DNA of 36,297 nucleotides from Cyanobacteriota bacterium (GTDB taxonomy: Bacteria > Cyanobacteriota > Cyanobacteriia > PCC-6307 > Cyanobiaceae), in NCBI GenBank assembly GCA_026389335.1, contig JAPLIB010000131.1, positions 1 through 36,297 of the forward strand, given 5' to 3'. Shown one piece after another: positions 24,744 through 33,074 of the stretch; positions within the stretch are counted from its first letter, which is position 1; the number at the start of each line of letters is the position of its first letter. Made by a program: the position numbers and the translations under genes. A model generated the notes under the pieces. The model was not told the DNA's origin. It saw only the letters and a program-made list of their open reading frames with translations, and did not search any database.

Positions 24744-26776
24744 TGCGACACCTCCACTTTGCCATCTTTGGAGATTGAAACAACTGTATCGAACAGCTGC
24801 AAACCGCTACTTCGATGTAATGTAGAAATGTGCATGTCACAGTTGTCGTTGATCAGGCGCAAGGATTGAAGATGCATCTCTTCTGGCAGGTGACAAGTTG
24901 GCTCATCCGTGATTACGACTGTGTACCTGCCGAGCAGCACTCTTGATAATTTAAACAGCTGGAGTTGGCCAAGCGACAAGTCTCGCGAGTATTCGCTGAC
25001 TGGTGTTTTCCATCTCAGCGGTAAGCTTTCAAGGATTGAAGTCAGTCCTGCCTTTTCAGCCGCGCTCTCTAGGCTGTCTGTAGAATGGATTCCCTGCGGA
25101 TCGAGAACCTCACGCAGTGTCGAGCCAAACAGTCTTGCTTCTTGGCTAATCACCAAGGTTCGAATTGAGCTCAAGCCTGCTTTCATGACCATTGAGTTTG
25201 AGTCGTAAAGCAGAACTTCTCCTTGTTTTGGAGTCAGATTGCCTGTTAAAAGGCGAAGCAAGGTCGACTTCCCGCAGCCCGACGGACCCATGATCGCGAT
25301 CTTGCCGGGTGATTGCAGCGTGAAGTTGATGGGATGCGGGAACGGTTCATCGAGTCCTTTGGCGAGGTAGATAAGGTCTTTGACCACCAGCAAGCTCGGT
25401 TTCGCATCCGATAGCTGTGGCTGGGGCGTCCGATAGTCGCTGGCATCACGGAGTGGGTTCGGGGTCCAGTATGTAGGTAGCGTTTGAATGATCGAAACGA
25501 GATCTTGTGAAATGGAACCTAAGGCCCCACCGATTGTACCAACTGCAAAGTAGATCACTAGCAAGGAGCCAACGGACTGCTCACCGGCCGCACCTGCTGT
25601 TACCGAATTGTAGTACTGGAGGAAGATGAAACTGTAGAGTAAGGCCGTTGAAATGCTGCCAACAATTTCGGCTGACGCTGAGAATAGCCCTGATCTGATC
25701 ATGCTTTCGGCAATCGCTTGGCGTGATCGCTCAAATCTCGTGATGAAGACATCCTGAGTGCCCAACAGCGAGATGGCACGAATTTGCTTGACGACATCAA
25801 AGATGATCGACTCAAGCCTGGACTGCTGGCCCATGATCTTGATGTAGATATTGCTACTAAGCAGTGTGATGATCAAGCTGATCACTGTTGGTATCAGCAA
25901 GACAAAAAAGAGTTGAACGGCACCCGCAGGATCGGTAAAGCCACCGATCACAATCAAGTTCACAACAAGCGAGATCAGCGCCAGTGGAATCGAGACAACG
26001 AGTGCCTGCAGTGATCCTAGAAAAGAACTGGAAACTTGTAAGGATATTCTCCAGCTTCCAACATCTCTTACTGGTAATGATTGCGATGAGGCCTGAAGAA
26101 ACCTTAAGGCCGTCGTGGTGCGTGTGGCTAGGTCAATTTGATCATTAAATAAGCTTTGATAGAGTTGGCTAACAGAGCTGATCACCTGACCTGCCATCTG
26201 CATGGCAATGGTTGCGACGCCTACAAGGACGATGGAGGGGATTCGGCCTTCAGGGATGAAGGAGTCAAACAAGGGTTGCTGCAGTAGCTCCGGTACCACC
26301 GAGAGCAGCACCGGCGGTATTCCAATCGCCAGCAGAAACAGAAAACCACCTTGGCGTCCCTTTGTAAAGATCCCGACAAACTCGGTTTTGCTCAGCTTTC
26401 GTTGTGGCAGCTTCTCTGCTGCCATATAGATAGCGGATTCCGACAATGGGGCGGATTGACTATCAATGCTAGCAAATTGACTTGATGGTAAAAACAAACC
26501 ATCCCGTACGGCGAACGATACTGGTGCCAGTTCTTTGAGCCTTTTGGGGCTGATATCCGTAAGGCTGACAGGATTTAGGCTTATATAATCCTCCAGAAAC
26601 GTAACCAGCGTGCCCGAACTCAGTTCTGGATTGGAGCTCAGCGACTCCAGTTGCTCCTGCAGTGGCAAGCCCTTGAGCGGTGAAACCTTGAGCAGGTCCG
26701 ACTGAATGTAGAAGGCAAACTGCTGGGGAGACAGCCAGGTTTTCCTTTCGGCTTGGTCAATAATTTCAGCTTTCAT
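24740..26776 (-). CDS. ABC transporter without peptidase domain (NHLM-type partner), 678 aa
   Basis: An N-terminal region of about 140 residues without a C39 domain is followed by six predicted membrane helices (about 146-430) and one nucleotide-binding domain. Visible motifs: Walker A GPSGCGKST (497-505), Q-loop VISQEARLF (Gln545), signature LSLGQ (600-604), Walker B VVITDE (620-625) and H-loop His654. After Walker B the D-loop reads TCHLPEE instead of the usual SALD. NHLM export clusters characteristically pair a peptidase-bearing with a peptidase-free ABC protein, and this gene follows the peptidase one with a 1-nt TGATG overlap. The two may form a heterodimer. The N-terminal region could bind the substrate leader, though this is inference. 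The next gene overlaps by four bases. Confidence 0.88.
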   Translation of the reverse strand: MKAEIIDQAERKTWLSPQQFAFYIQSDLLKVSPLKGLPLQEQLESLSSNPELSSGTLVTFLEDYISLNPVSLTDISPKRLKELAPVSFAVRDGLFLPSSQFASIDSQSAPLSESAIYMAAEKLPQRKLSKTEFVGIFTKGRQGGFLFLLAIGIPPVLLSVVPELLQQPLFDSFIPEGRIPSIVLVGVATIAMQMAGQVISSVSQLYQSLFNDQIDLATRTTTALRFLQASSQSLPVRDVGSWRISLQVSSSFLGSLQALVVSIPLALISLVVNLIVIGGFTDPAGAVQLFFVLLIPTVISLIITLLSSNIYIKIMGQQSRLESIIFDVVKQIRAISLLGTQDVFITRFERSRQAIAESMIRSGLFSASAEIVGSISTALLYSFIFLQYYNSVTAGAAGEQSVGSLLVIYFAVGTIGGALGSISQDLVSIIQTLPTYWTPNPLRDASDYRTPQPQLSDAKPSLLVVKDLIYLAKGLDEPFPHPINFTLQSPGKIAIMGPSGCGKSTLLRLLTGNLTPKQGEVLLYDSNSMVMKAGLSSIRTLVISQEARLFGSTLREVLDPQGIHSTDSLESAAEKAGLTSILESLPLRWKTPVSEYSRDLSLGQLQLFKLSRVLLGRYTVVITDEPTCHLPEEMHLQSLRLINDNCDMHISTLHRSSGLQLFDTVVSISKDGKVEVSQ

Positions 26777-28905
26777 CAGCTTGCCTCCTCAGCAGTTACA
26801 AACTTCCGAGTATTGATTTGGGGAAGCTTTTTGATGATCGCGCTATCTCCATGTTGTACGATTAATATATTAATGCCTAGCTTTTTGAAGCCGCTAAGAA
26901 TTGGCGCGTGTAATTCTTCTGGCAGGCTGGCAAGTGCTTCATCAATTAATAGTATCTTGGGTTTTTTCATGGCTGCCCTTACCAAGCCAATCATCACGGC
27001 TTGTCCCGTGCTGATCGATGTGTCGTCTTGCAGGTATCGCTGACTTTGCTGGGTAAAGATTGTCTGCTCTTGCAGGCCAAGGCACTGGATGGCATCCATA
27101 TAGCTCATCTCGGTCTGCGTGATCCCGAGCTGTGCATTCTGGCGAACCGAACCTGCTGTAATTGTTGGTGATCGATCTACAAGCTGTATCAGCTTATTCC
27201 TTTCTTGCTGGCTAAGTGATGCGATTACATGGCCGTAGAGACAGACCTTGCCACTCATTGGTTTGGCAAATCCAAGTAGTAAGTTTAAAAATGTTGTCTT
27301 ACCCGATCCTGTGTCACCATCCAGGTGGACGCACCACGACGCATCTGATTTGGATTTCACGGAGATTGAAAAATTTTCAATGATGTTTGGCGCATAGGCC
27401 GAATGCCTGTAATAGACAGACTCGAAGCTGATCGCTTTCAGCTCGTTCTGTTGTCCTTGCTGCTCGTCCTCCCCGATATTTCCTGCAAGTATGGGAGGGG
27501 CGGTGTACAACTCATTGGCTGCTTTCAATGTCATTCTTGAATTCTGAATCGCTTCAATGATCGAAGAGAGTGAACGTATGGGCTGGAGTGCGGTCCCGAT
27601 GATCACGTTGATGGCAGCATAGGTTCCCGTCGTCAGATTCCCTTGTACAATCAACACGGCAGAAACCACTAGCAATGTTGCGTTCAAGACTTGATCAACA
27701 AACGATAGGAAGAATTCGTTGACGGCTTCGGTTTGTTGAATCTTTAGATAGGCATTAGTCTCAAATAAATACCCGGTAGTAAATTCTTTGATGATCGAGG
27801 CATCACTATTCTCTTGTACGATTTGATCCTTGCCAGAGATTAATTTGTATTCTGCCGTTGCGGCTGCTGCCTGACCCTCTCTGGCTAAGTAGTTATTTTG
27901 AATGTTGAGTCCATAGAACTTCAATCCAACTCCAATAAATCCAAAGATGGCAAGCAGAGCGATCAAGGCCAGCGGCCAGCTGACCACAGACACGGCAATG
28001 AAAAATATTGAAAGATTCAGCAAGCCTGTAAAGCTTGCAATTACAGCTGATTGAAAGCTCAGCAGCGATTCATCAACTTGATTAAAACGAGACGAGATCA
28101 GGCCCGAGCTCTTATTGATAAAAAAGGAGTATGGTGCATTGAACAGTGACCTAAAGACTTCCAGGTTCCATTTCAGGATTGAACCTTGTACTTGTCGCAT
28201 CAGCAGATATTGCATCAGGATTTGTGTGACGGCCAGTGCTACCCCGAGCACGATTGTAAATACAACAAGCCCTTTCGTCCAGGCAATCTCGCCCTCTTCT
28301 ACGATGTATGTCATGAAGACATCTTGTGCGGCAGCATTCACCAGCGTTAGAATCGACGCAACCGCTGCAAGCGCTATCACAGAAGCTGTCAGAATTTGTC
28401 GAATCGGCAAAACGCTTGCCAGGCTGCTTGTCTCGCGAGGAATCCTTGGCAAGGACAGAAAACGTTTGATTGTTCGAAACGTGATGGTCAGATCTGAATA
28501 GTATAGATTGAAGCTTTCTGTATCTAGAATTAGCGCTCCATCTGATGGGTCTGCCACCCAGTACTTTCCGTTTTTGATCTTCCATAAAACACTAAAATGT
28601 TCTCCTCTTGCGAAAATAATGCAAGGTAATGTTGGCGATTCATCGATTTCGCCGTATTTTGGTGTTGCTCTAAGGCCATGGTCAGAGGCGAACCTGCAGA
28701 GTTCACCGACAGTCATCCCGCCGCGTGTGGAGCCATAATCGCGTCGTAGGAGTTCAAGGTCGCTGCCTAACTCGTTAGCCGCCAGGATCATGCTCAGGGA
28801 AGCCAGGCCACATTCCGTTTCATCATTCTGAATGATGAGCGCGAAAGGGGGGGTCTGCGTGACTTGCCTCAGCAGGCCACGCACTCCATCCATGATGGTC
28901 TGCAT
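26776..28905 (-). CDS. C39-peptidase ABC transporter (PCAT, NHLM-type), 709 aa
   Basis: This protein should cut double-glycine leaders and drive export. The N-terminal C39 domain has its full set: Gln26 and Cys32 in QNDETECGLASLSM, His103 in GEHFSVL, Asp119 in VADPSDG. Membrane helices follow, then an ATPase domain with Walker A GDTGSGKTT (530-538), signature ISTGQ (631-635), Walker B ILLIDE (651-656) and His685. The Q-loop position reads LVDRSPT, apparently lacking Gln, and the D-loop reads ASLPEE. I chose ATG 28905 because it overlaps the preceding stop as TAATG, has AGAGG seven bases upstream, and puts the C39 domain at the usual distance from the N-terminus. A longer frame from 29001 would overlap the upstream gene by 97 bases. 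Confidence 0.92.
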   Translation of the reverse strand: MQTIMDGVRGLLRQVTQTPPFALIIQNDETECGLASLSMILAANELGSDLELLRRDYGSTRGGMTVGELCRFASDHGLRATPKYGEIDESPTLPCIIFARGEHFSVLWKIKNGKYWVADPSDGALILDTESFNLYYSDLTITFRTIKRFLSLPRIPRETSSLASVLPIRQILTASVIALAAVASILTLVNAAAQDVFMTYIVEEGEIAWTKGLVVFTIVLGVALAVTQILMQYLLMRQVQGSILKWNLEVFRSLFNAPYSFFINKSSGLISSRFNQVDESLLSFQSAVIASFTGLLNLSIFFIAVSVVSWPLALIALLAIFGFIGVGLKFYGLNIQNNYLAREGQAAAATAEYKLISGKDQIVQENSDASIIKEFTTGYLFETNAYLKIQQTEAVNEFFLSFVDQVLNATLLVVSAVLIVQGNLTTGTYAAINVIIGTALQPIRSLSSIIEAIQNSRMTLKAANELYTAPPILAGNIGEDEQQGQQNELKAISFESVYYRHSAYAPNIIENFSISVKSKSDASWCVHLDGDTGSGKTTFLNLLLGFAKPMSGKVCLYGHVIASLSQQERNKLIQLVDRSPTITAGSVRQNAQLGITQTEMSYMDAIQCLGLQEQTIFTQQSQRYLQDDTSISTGQAVMIGLVRAAMKKPKILLIDEALASLPEELHAPILSGFKKLGINILIVQHGDSAIIKKLPQINTRKFVTAEEAS

Positions 28906-30134
28906 TACAGACCTCTCAGGAAAGGCAGGATCAAACTGATCGGCCTCACCTTGTCTGAGACAATTCTTGCCGTGCTTGTGCTTCCAGGTCTCATCCCCCA
29001 TGGAGGCTGCTTGCCAAGCGTCCAGACCGGTAAGCCCTTGAGGTCTTGCTCCACTTCGACATCCACGAGGAAGGGTAAGTCAACCTGACCACCAGTGTTG
29101 AAACTGCTGAGCAATGTCTGCACGGTCACGGTCGAACCGAAGGCTTTCATCAACTCTCCCTGGGTCGCAGGTGCCTGGGCAAGCTTCAGGATCTTGCCTT
29201 TGATAAAGCCGAACCGCACCGATGGTGTCGCTGTTGGTGAGAGCAGCACCTCATCGCCCATATTAATCCGTTGAAAATCATTGGATCCCACCAGTAGGAT
29301 GGCCCGCAAGGGTCCTGAGGAGGGCATGATCGTGATCAGCGGGTCGCCTGGATTGGCCAGATTGCCCACGGTGGCTTCAAATCCAACTACAGTCCCGGTT
29401 ATGGGTGATTTGATGTACTTGGCTTGATTAACTGTCTCTTTTAGGCCTGCAAGTCCAGCAATGAGTGAAGTGTTCTGCTGCACCAGATTGATGGCGTTGC
29501 CAGCGTTCTGTTGACGAGCCTGTTGATAGGCAGCTTTCGTGTTGTTGATATTTTGAGCCAGCTGCAACAACTCTGACTTTATGTTTGATAACTCGTCGAA
29601 TGCTGATGAAAGGTCACTGGCAGAAACGATTCCCGATTTGTAGAGCGATTGAGCAGCTTGGTAGGCCTGCTGCTGCTGTTTCATTCTTTTTTCGAGGCTT
29701 GGCGCTTGATCCTGGTAGGCTCGTTCTGCTTGTTCTAGCAACCGCTTATTGGTCGCTTCCAGCATTTGCCCCGCTTGAACGCTTGCTCCTGATAAGGGAA
29801 TGTTTGTTTTCAGTTGCTGGCGTGTGGAATCAATCTGAATCTGTTGCTGAGAGGTGTCTAGGCTCATCAATAGATCGCCGCGTTTGACAGCATCATTGAT
29901 TTTGACATACTGCTGTTTAATGATTCCTTCCTGTTGGCTGTTGACCACGAACAGACGATTGCCACGCACGATCATGCCTGTGCCCGTTACTTCGGATTTT
30001 AATGTTCCGAAGAATCCCCAGATCAGCAGCCCGCCCGCCAACGACGACAGCGCGATCGCGACCACAGAGATTGGGTTGTCCCTCAGGGTCGTCAACATAT
30101 TTTGGTCATGGGAGTCTGGGGCTTTTCGGGTCAT
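28905..30134 (-). CDS. HlyD-type membrane-fusion protein (NHLM secretion protein-like), 409 aa
   Basis: This is the periplasmic adaptor joining the ABC transporters to the TolC-like channel. A single N-terminal membrane helix (about 24-43, VVAIALSSLAGGLLIWGFFG) is followed by the first half of the lipoyl-like domain (VVNSQQEGIIKQQYVKINDA), then a long Gln/Ala/Leu-rich coiled-coil hairpin (about 95-215). The returning half follows (IKSPITGTVVGFEATVGNLA) with a beta-barrel region (LVGSNDFQRINMGDEVLLSP). The C-terminus (RPISLILPFLRGL) resembles NHLM secretion proteins. It is the first gene of the export operon; the next gene starts within its stop codon. No Shine-Dalgarno is evident at the ATG, and no copy of the palindromic operator precedes it. 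Confidence 0.88.
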   Translation of the reverse strand: MTRKAPDSHDQNMLTTLRDNPISVVAIALSSLAGGLLIWGFFGTLKSEVTGTGMIVRGNRLFVVNSQQEGIIKQQYVKINDAVKRGDLLMSLDTSQQQIQIDSTRQQLKTNIPLSGASVQAGQMLEATNKRLLEQAERAYQDQAPSLEKRMKQQQQAYQAAQSLYKSGIVSASDLSSAFDELSNIKSELLQLAQNINNTKAAYQQARQQNAGNAINLVQQNTSLIAGLAGLKETVNQAKYIKSPITGTVVGFEATVGNLANPGDPLITIMPSSGPLRAILLVGSNDFQRINMGDEVLLSPTATPSVRFGFIKGKILKLAQAPATQGELMKAFGSTVTVQTLLSSFNTGGQVDLPFLVDVEVEQDLKGLPVWTLGKQPPWGMRPGSTSTARIVSDKVRPISLILPFLRGL

Positions 30135-30212
30135 GCTTTTGTTTTTAGATTAGGAATTAGGAACCTTTATTGCTATTGGTTCGCTCCCGTGTTCTGGTGG
30201 CCATTTCGACAC

Positions 30213-30239
30213 CGAGGCTCGCTGATTCTGCGAGCCTCG
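30213..30239 (-). terminator. Perfect 10-bp hairpin between P3 and the export operon
   Basis: CGAGGCTCGC (30213-30222) pairs with GCGAGCCTCG (30230-30239) around a 7-nt loop. No U-run follows on either strand. It may act as a partial terminator or RNA stabiliser, letting P3 be expressed more than the transporter. Confidence 0.45.
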
Positions 30240-30272
30240 AGCCGCTCTCAAGCTGATCCAGCTTGCTGGCTT

Positions 30273-30291
30273 GCCTCACTGTGATTGAGGC
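30273..30291. other. Small hairpin next to the 30213 hairpin
   Basis: GCCTCA (30273-30278) pairs with TGAGGC (30286-30291) around seven bases. Its sequence overlaps in theme with the neighbouring stem (GAGGC), so alternative pairings between the two are possible. Confidence 0.3.
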
Positions 30292-30423
30292 TGCTTGTTT
30301 CGATCACAGATGTTGTTGCATCTTGTGCCAATTCTCCGTTCTGAGGACTAGTCATTTTAGTAGCGTTAGTGGTGATTGACTGTTGACGCCGTTGACATCA
30401 CCCGTTCATTTGCTCTACAAATC

Positions 30424-32082
30424 TTATATATCATCTAAGCTGTTCTCGGCTTTCTTCTCTGCAGCCCGTGTTGCTTGCTTGGTCTCGATGATTACATCAT
30501 CGACCTCGCTAGTGATTTCTGCAGAGATCCTTTCCTTTTCGCTTTTTTCGAATGTGTCGAGAGCGCCCTTCGCTTCTTCTGCTTCTTTCTCCTTGATGGC
30601 CTGTGCTTCGCTGTCTAGATTTTCTTTGATTTCTTTCTCGATATTTGCTTTATCTTTGCTTAGATACTCTTTGAGCTCTTGCTTGAAGTCTGTTTTCTCC
30701 TTGATTAATCTTTCATCTTTGATGGCTTGTCTTTTCGCCTCTTTGGTCATTTTTTCGTGGACATCGTATTTGAGATATTTCTCTAGTCCACTATATTCGT
30801 ATTTATCAAGATTTTCTAGCGCTTGCTCCCTGTTGAATGTCGCCATATCGTTCATGGCGACACTGCGGATGTACTCGCGTAAGCCAACTTTGACGCTCGG
30901 ATAACGTAAATCAAAGGCATTAGCATATATTGATTCCTTGCTTCCCCAGAATTGTAGCCCTTCCCTAATCTTGCTGGGGTCCATGCCAAGGGTCTTGTGT
31001 ACTATAAGTTTGTCGAGATCGTAAAGGCTGTCTATTTCACTGTCCGAAAAAACCGCTTCAAATTCAGGTTTCAATTCAGTGTCGACGATTTCTCCTAAGG
31101 CTTTGCGATCCTTGCGAAGTTCAGCTCGTGTGGCTAATTCAATCCATTTATTCCTCAAACCGGTGCCTGCTGGAAACATTTCCCCTCGTAGATTTTGAGC
31201 TTCTTTTTCGGCCATAATTTCTATGATTTTTGGGCTTGGTTCGAATTTTTCTATGATTCGGAACATAACATCATCACGATCTGCCTCGGCAACTGTCTGC
31301 ATGATCTTTGTCTTCTCTAGTTTTTTTAACACATTGTATCGGGAATCAACCTTTATATATTCAATGTGTTTGGCGACATCTGCCGCTCGTGATCTTAGGT
31401 ATTCTGTCCGCTGTTCATTTGTTGCTCCACGGATTTGGGGCCGATCATCAGCAAACTTACTCTCTATGTTTGCTTTGTCAGGTGCGACGTTTTCTAGCTT
31501 TTCTGTTTCCTGTTGTACATCATTCGTGGCTTTCATTTCGGCCTTCTCTACTAATCTGGATTCTCGCTCTGCCTTGTTTCGCTTCCAATACGAGTGGATG
31601 CCTTTGCCGACTAAACCAACCAGGCTGACGCCGGCAAGTGTACCTACTCCTATGAGTGCACCCTTGGCGACTTTGCTCATCCCGCCTGCCATATTTTGAA
31701 TTTGAATGTCTTCTTCCTCTGCCAGTTTTTCAATCTTGGCTATTTCCTCGGTCAGGTCAGGATAGTGCTTATTGACGTACTCGATCAGTGTTGAAATCCC
31801 ATCGGGATCGTTTTCGATTGACTTGCTGTAAGCCGTCAGCGCTGCAAATGCCTCGTCACCGATCGTGGTTCTGCCGAGTTGGCACAGAACCTCGGCAAAG
31901 GCCTGGCGCTCATAGCCCTCATCGTCCAGCCACTGCCACCAGGCCCACAGACTTTGATGTCCGGCCTGGGTCTCCTCATGCATTTCTCTGCCGATGGCAG
32001 CCAGAGCAGCGTGAAAACCAGCCACCGAAATCCCTACACTCCCGGGGTACTTTTTTGATAGTTCCTGACTGAGTGCAGTCAT
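30424..32082 (-). CDS. P3: double-glycine-leader exported coiled-coil protein, 552 aa
   Basis: Starts at ATG 32082 (MTALSQELSKKYP), 23 nt after a predicted -10 box. The next upstream ATG is followed at once by a stop. WWQWLDDEGYERQAF puts the motif at 51-57, and IQNMAGG ends at 134 with Ile at -7 and Met at -4, a good double-glycine leader. The mature part (418 aa) begins with MSKVAKG and a hydrophobic glycine-rich segment (ALIGVGTLAGVSLVGLVG), then a very long Glu/Lys-rich helical body ending ATRAAEKKAENSLDDI. It is the longest of the four P1-P4 paralogues. It has no enzyme motif I can see. It is co-directional with the export operon just downstream. Possible roles are surface fibre, cell-contact protein or membrane-active toxin. 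Confidence 0.88.
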   Translation of the reverse strand: MTALSQELSKKYPGSVGISVAGFHAALAAIGREMHEETQAGHQSLWAWWQWLDDEGYERQAFAEVLCQLGRTTIGDEAFAALTAYSKSIENDPDGISTLIEYVNKHYPDLTEEIAKIEKLAEEEDIQIQNMAGGMSKVAKGALIGVGTLAGVSLVGLVGKGIHSYWKRNKAERESRLVEKAEMKATNDVQQETEKLENVAPDKANIESKFADDRPQIRGATNEQRTEYLRSRAADVAKHIEYIKVDSRYNVLKKLEKTKIMQTVAEADRDDVMFRIIEKFEPSPKIIEIMAEKEAQNLRGEMFPAGTGLRNKWIELATRAELRKDRKALGEIVDTELKPEFEAVFSDSEIDSLYDLDKLIVHKTLGMDPSKIREGLQFWGSKESIYANAFDLRYPSVKVGLREYIRSVAMNDMATFNREQALENLDKYEYSGLEKYLKYDVHEKMTKEAKRQAIKDERLIKEKTDFKQELKEYLSKDKANIEKEIKENLDSEAQAIKEKEAEEAKGALDTFEKSEKERISAEITSEVDDVIIETKQATRAAEKKAENSLDDI

Positions 32083-32423
32083 CTGATGTGACTCATGGAT
32101 GCTGCATTCTGCTTCTCTTCGCCTCTTCTGTCAACCTACATGTGTAGGGCCGCCGTAATTTTGGTTGCAAGCATCTCGGCTGGTTTCCAGGGTCGTGGTT
32201 TTTGGTCTTGCCCCCGCGCTAGTGGTAGCCGTGTACCAGTGCTCGTGGCTTTGGCCGCTCTCCGTGGTTTGTGTCTTGGCGGTTGAGTCCTGTTCGGCAC
32301 CTTGCTTGTGGTGCTGCCGCACCTTCAAGCGCTAACCTTTCCCTGCTGCAACGTTCACCCTCCCGCCACAGGTTTTCACCCCTGCTGCAGCGCAGGCTAT
32401 CTTTTTCCTTTTTGCTGCCGATC
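32083..32423. other. Divergent intergenic region between P3 and the plus-strand small gene
   Basis: The 341 bp contain the P3 promoter near the left end. The right part should hold the promoter of the plus-strand gene, but I see no convincing -35/-10 pair there. A pyrimidine-rich run precedes 32424. The palindromic operator is 276 bp from that gene, too far for direct control. Confidence 0.4.
32106..32148 (-). promoter_or_regulatory. P3 promoter with palindromic operator
   Basis: The palindrome CCTACACATGTAGG (minus strand) is at 32135-32148. It is followed without a gap by a perfect -35 TTGACA (32129-32134), a 17-bp spacer and -10 CAGAAT (32106-32111). The ATG lies 23 nt beyond the -10. Confidence 0.8.
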
Positions 32424-32807
32424 ATGACGTCTTCTTTTCAAGCCACTGACGAAAGCACTGAGCAATCCGCCACTTCCGAAGCCTTCTTGGCTTGTATTCG
32501 TGAAGAGGCGGAAATCATCCAGGCTGAGTTTGACAATGTCACACCGATGATTGCCCAGGCCAGGGCCTTGCTCTGGCTGGATACGCTGGCTCGGCTGCAT
32601 GAAGCCGGTCTGGATGAGGCGATCAAAGCCAATGACCCGCAGCAGGCCAGTGCCTGGACCCGTGATCTGGCCTTGTTTGAGGTGGTGATCTCCCTGATCC
32701 GTAACATCCAGCCGATGGATCTGGGGGACGATGCTGCTGCTGGCTTTGCGTCTGCGACGCCTGGCCTTGCTGCCGCTGATGCGGACGAGGCCGTTTCGAT
32801 CAATTAG
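32424..32807 (+). CDS. Small acidic helical protein of unknown function, 127 aa
   Basis: I do not recognise this protein. It is the only convincing plus-strand gene. The start ATG at 32424 (MTSSFQATDESTEQ) is preferred over an upstream frame extension of Arg/Ser-rich residues that looks non-coding. No SD is evident. The predicted protein is mainly helical and acidic, with a core of IREEAEIIQAEFDNVTPMIA and LLWLDTLARLHEAGLDEAIK, and an Ala/Asp-rich tail. It has no signal peptide, membrane helix or Gly-Gly leader, so it should be cytoplasmic. It ends at a good intrinsic terminator (32818-32849). It lies between two substrate genes, so an accessory or immunity-type role is conceivable but unsupported. 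Confidence 0.7.
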   Translation: MTSSFQATDESTEQSATSEAFLACIREEAEIIQAEFDNVTPMIAQARALLWLDTLARLHEAGLDEAIKANDPQQASAWTRDLALFEVVISLIRNIQPMDLGDDAAAGFASATPGLAAADADEAVSIN

Positions 32808-32817
32808 ATTTGAATCG

Positions 32818-32849
32818 CCGCAGTCTCGGAGATCCGAGGCTGCGGTTTT
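32818..32849 (+). terminator. Intrinsic terminator of the small plus-strand gene
   Basis: A 12-bp stem with one G-T pair (32818-32829 with 32834-32845) has a 4-nt loop, followed by TTTT. It begins 10 bases after the stop codon. Confidence 0.85.
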
Positions 32850-33020
32850 CCTTTCATTGATCAGATCACTGACAGAACTCCATCTTTAGTCGCGAGCTGC
32901 TGGTGTTGCACGCTCCCCCCCGCTGATGATGCTGGGCTAGCAGACACTACTGCTTTTTCCGATTCGATCGCGTTTGTAGACATCGCTGGGTCCTGGTCAG
33001 GGAAGCAGCGATGCCCAGTT

Positions 33021-33056
33021 GCACCAGGGCAACCATCACAATGGTTGCCCTGGTGC
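33021..33056. terminator. Perfect 16-bp hairpin, convergent terminator after P4
   Basis: The left arm 33021-33036 and right arm 33041-33056 are perfect complements around CACA. On the plus strand it is followed by T-rich sequence (GTTTTGGTCTTTTT). On the minus strand it lies 18 bp after the P4 stop and is preceded by an A-rich run. It can end transcription from both sides. Confidence 0.8.
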
Positions 33057-33074
33057 TGTTTTGGTCTTTTTGGT

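Larger units (their letters stand above)
30135..30423 (-). other. Intergenic region between P3 and the export operon
   Basis: The 289 bp hold several hairpins but no gene. They must include the end of the P3 transcript and, if separate, the export operon promoter. A weak promoter-like pair on the minus strand (TTGGCA, 17 bp, TGTGAT, near 30303-30331) is the best I can find. The palindromic operator is absent. GTTGAC occurs twice, 9 bp apart, near 30382-30396. Confidence 0.4.

Noticed and set aside
26776-29001. Longer start for the C39 ABC transporter at 29001
   Set aside because: It would overlap the HlyD-type gene by 97 bases and add 32 residues before the usual C39 start. ATG 28905 has an SD and a coupled TAATG junction.
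30382-30396. GTTGAC direct repeat as an iteron or CRISPR-like repeat
   Set aside because: Only two 6-bp copies with no regular spacer; no array of any kind was found in the window.
32271-32423. N-terminal extension of the plus-strand small protein
   Set aside because: The extra 51 residues are Arg/Ser/Leu-rich and look non-coding; the composition changes sharply at the ATG at 32424.
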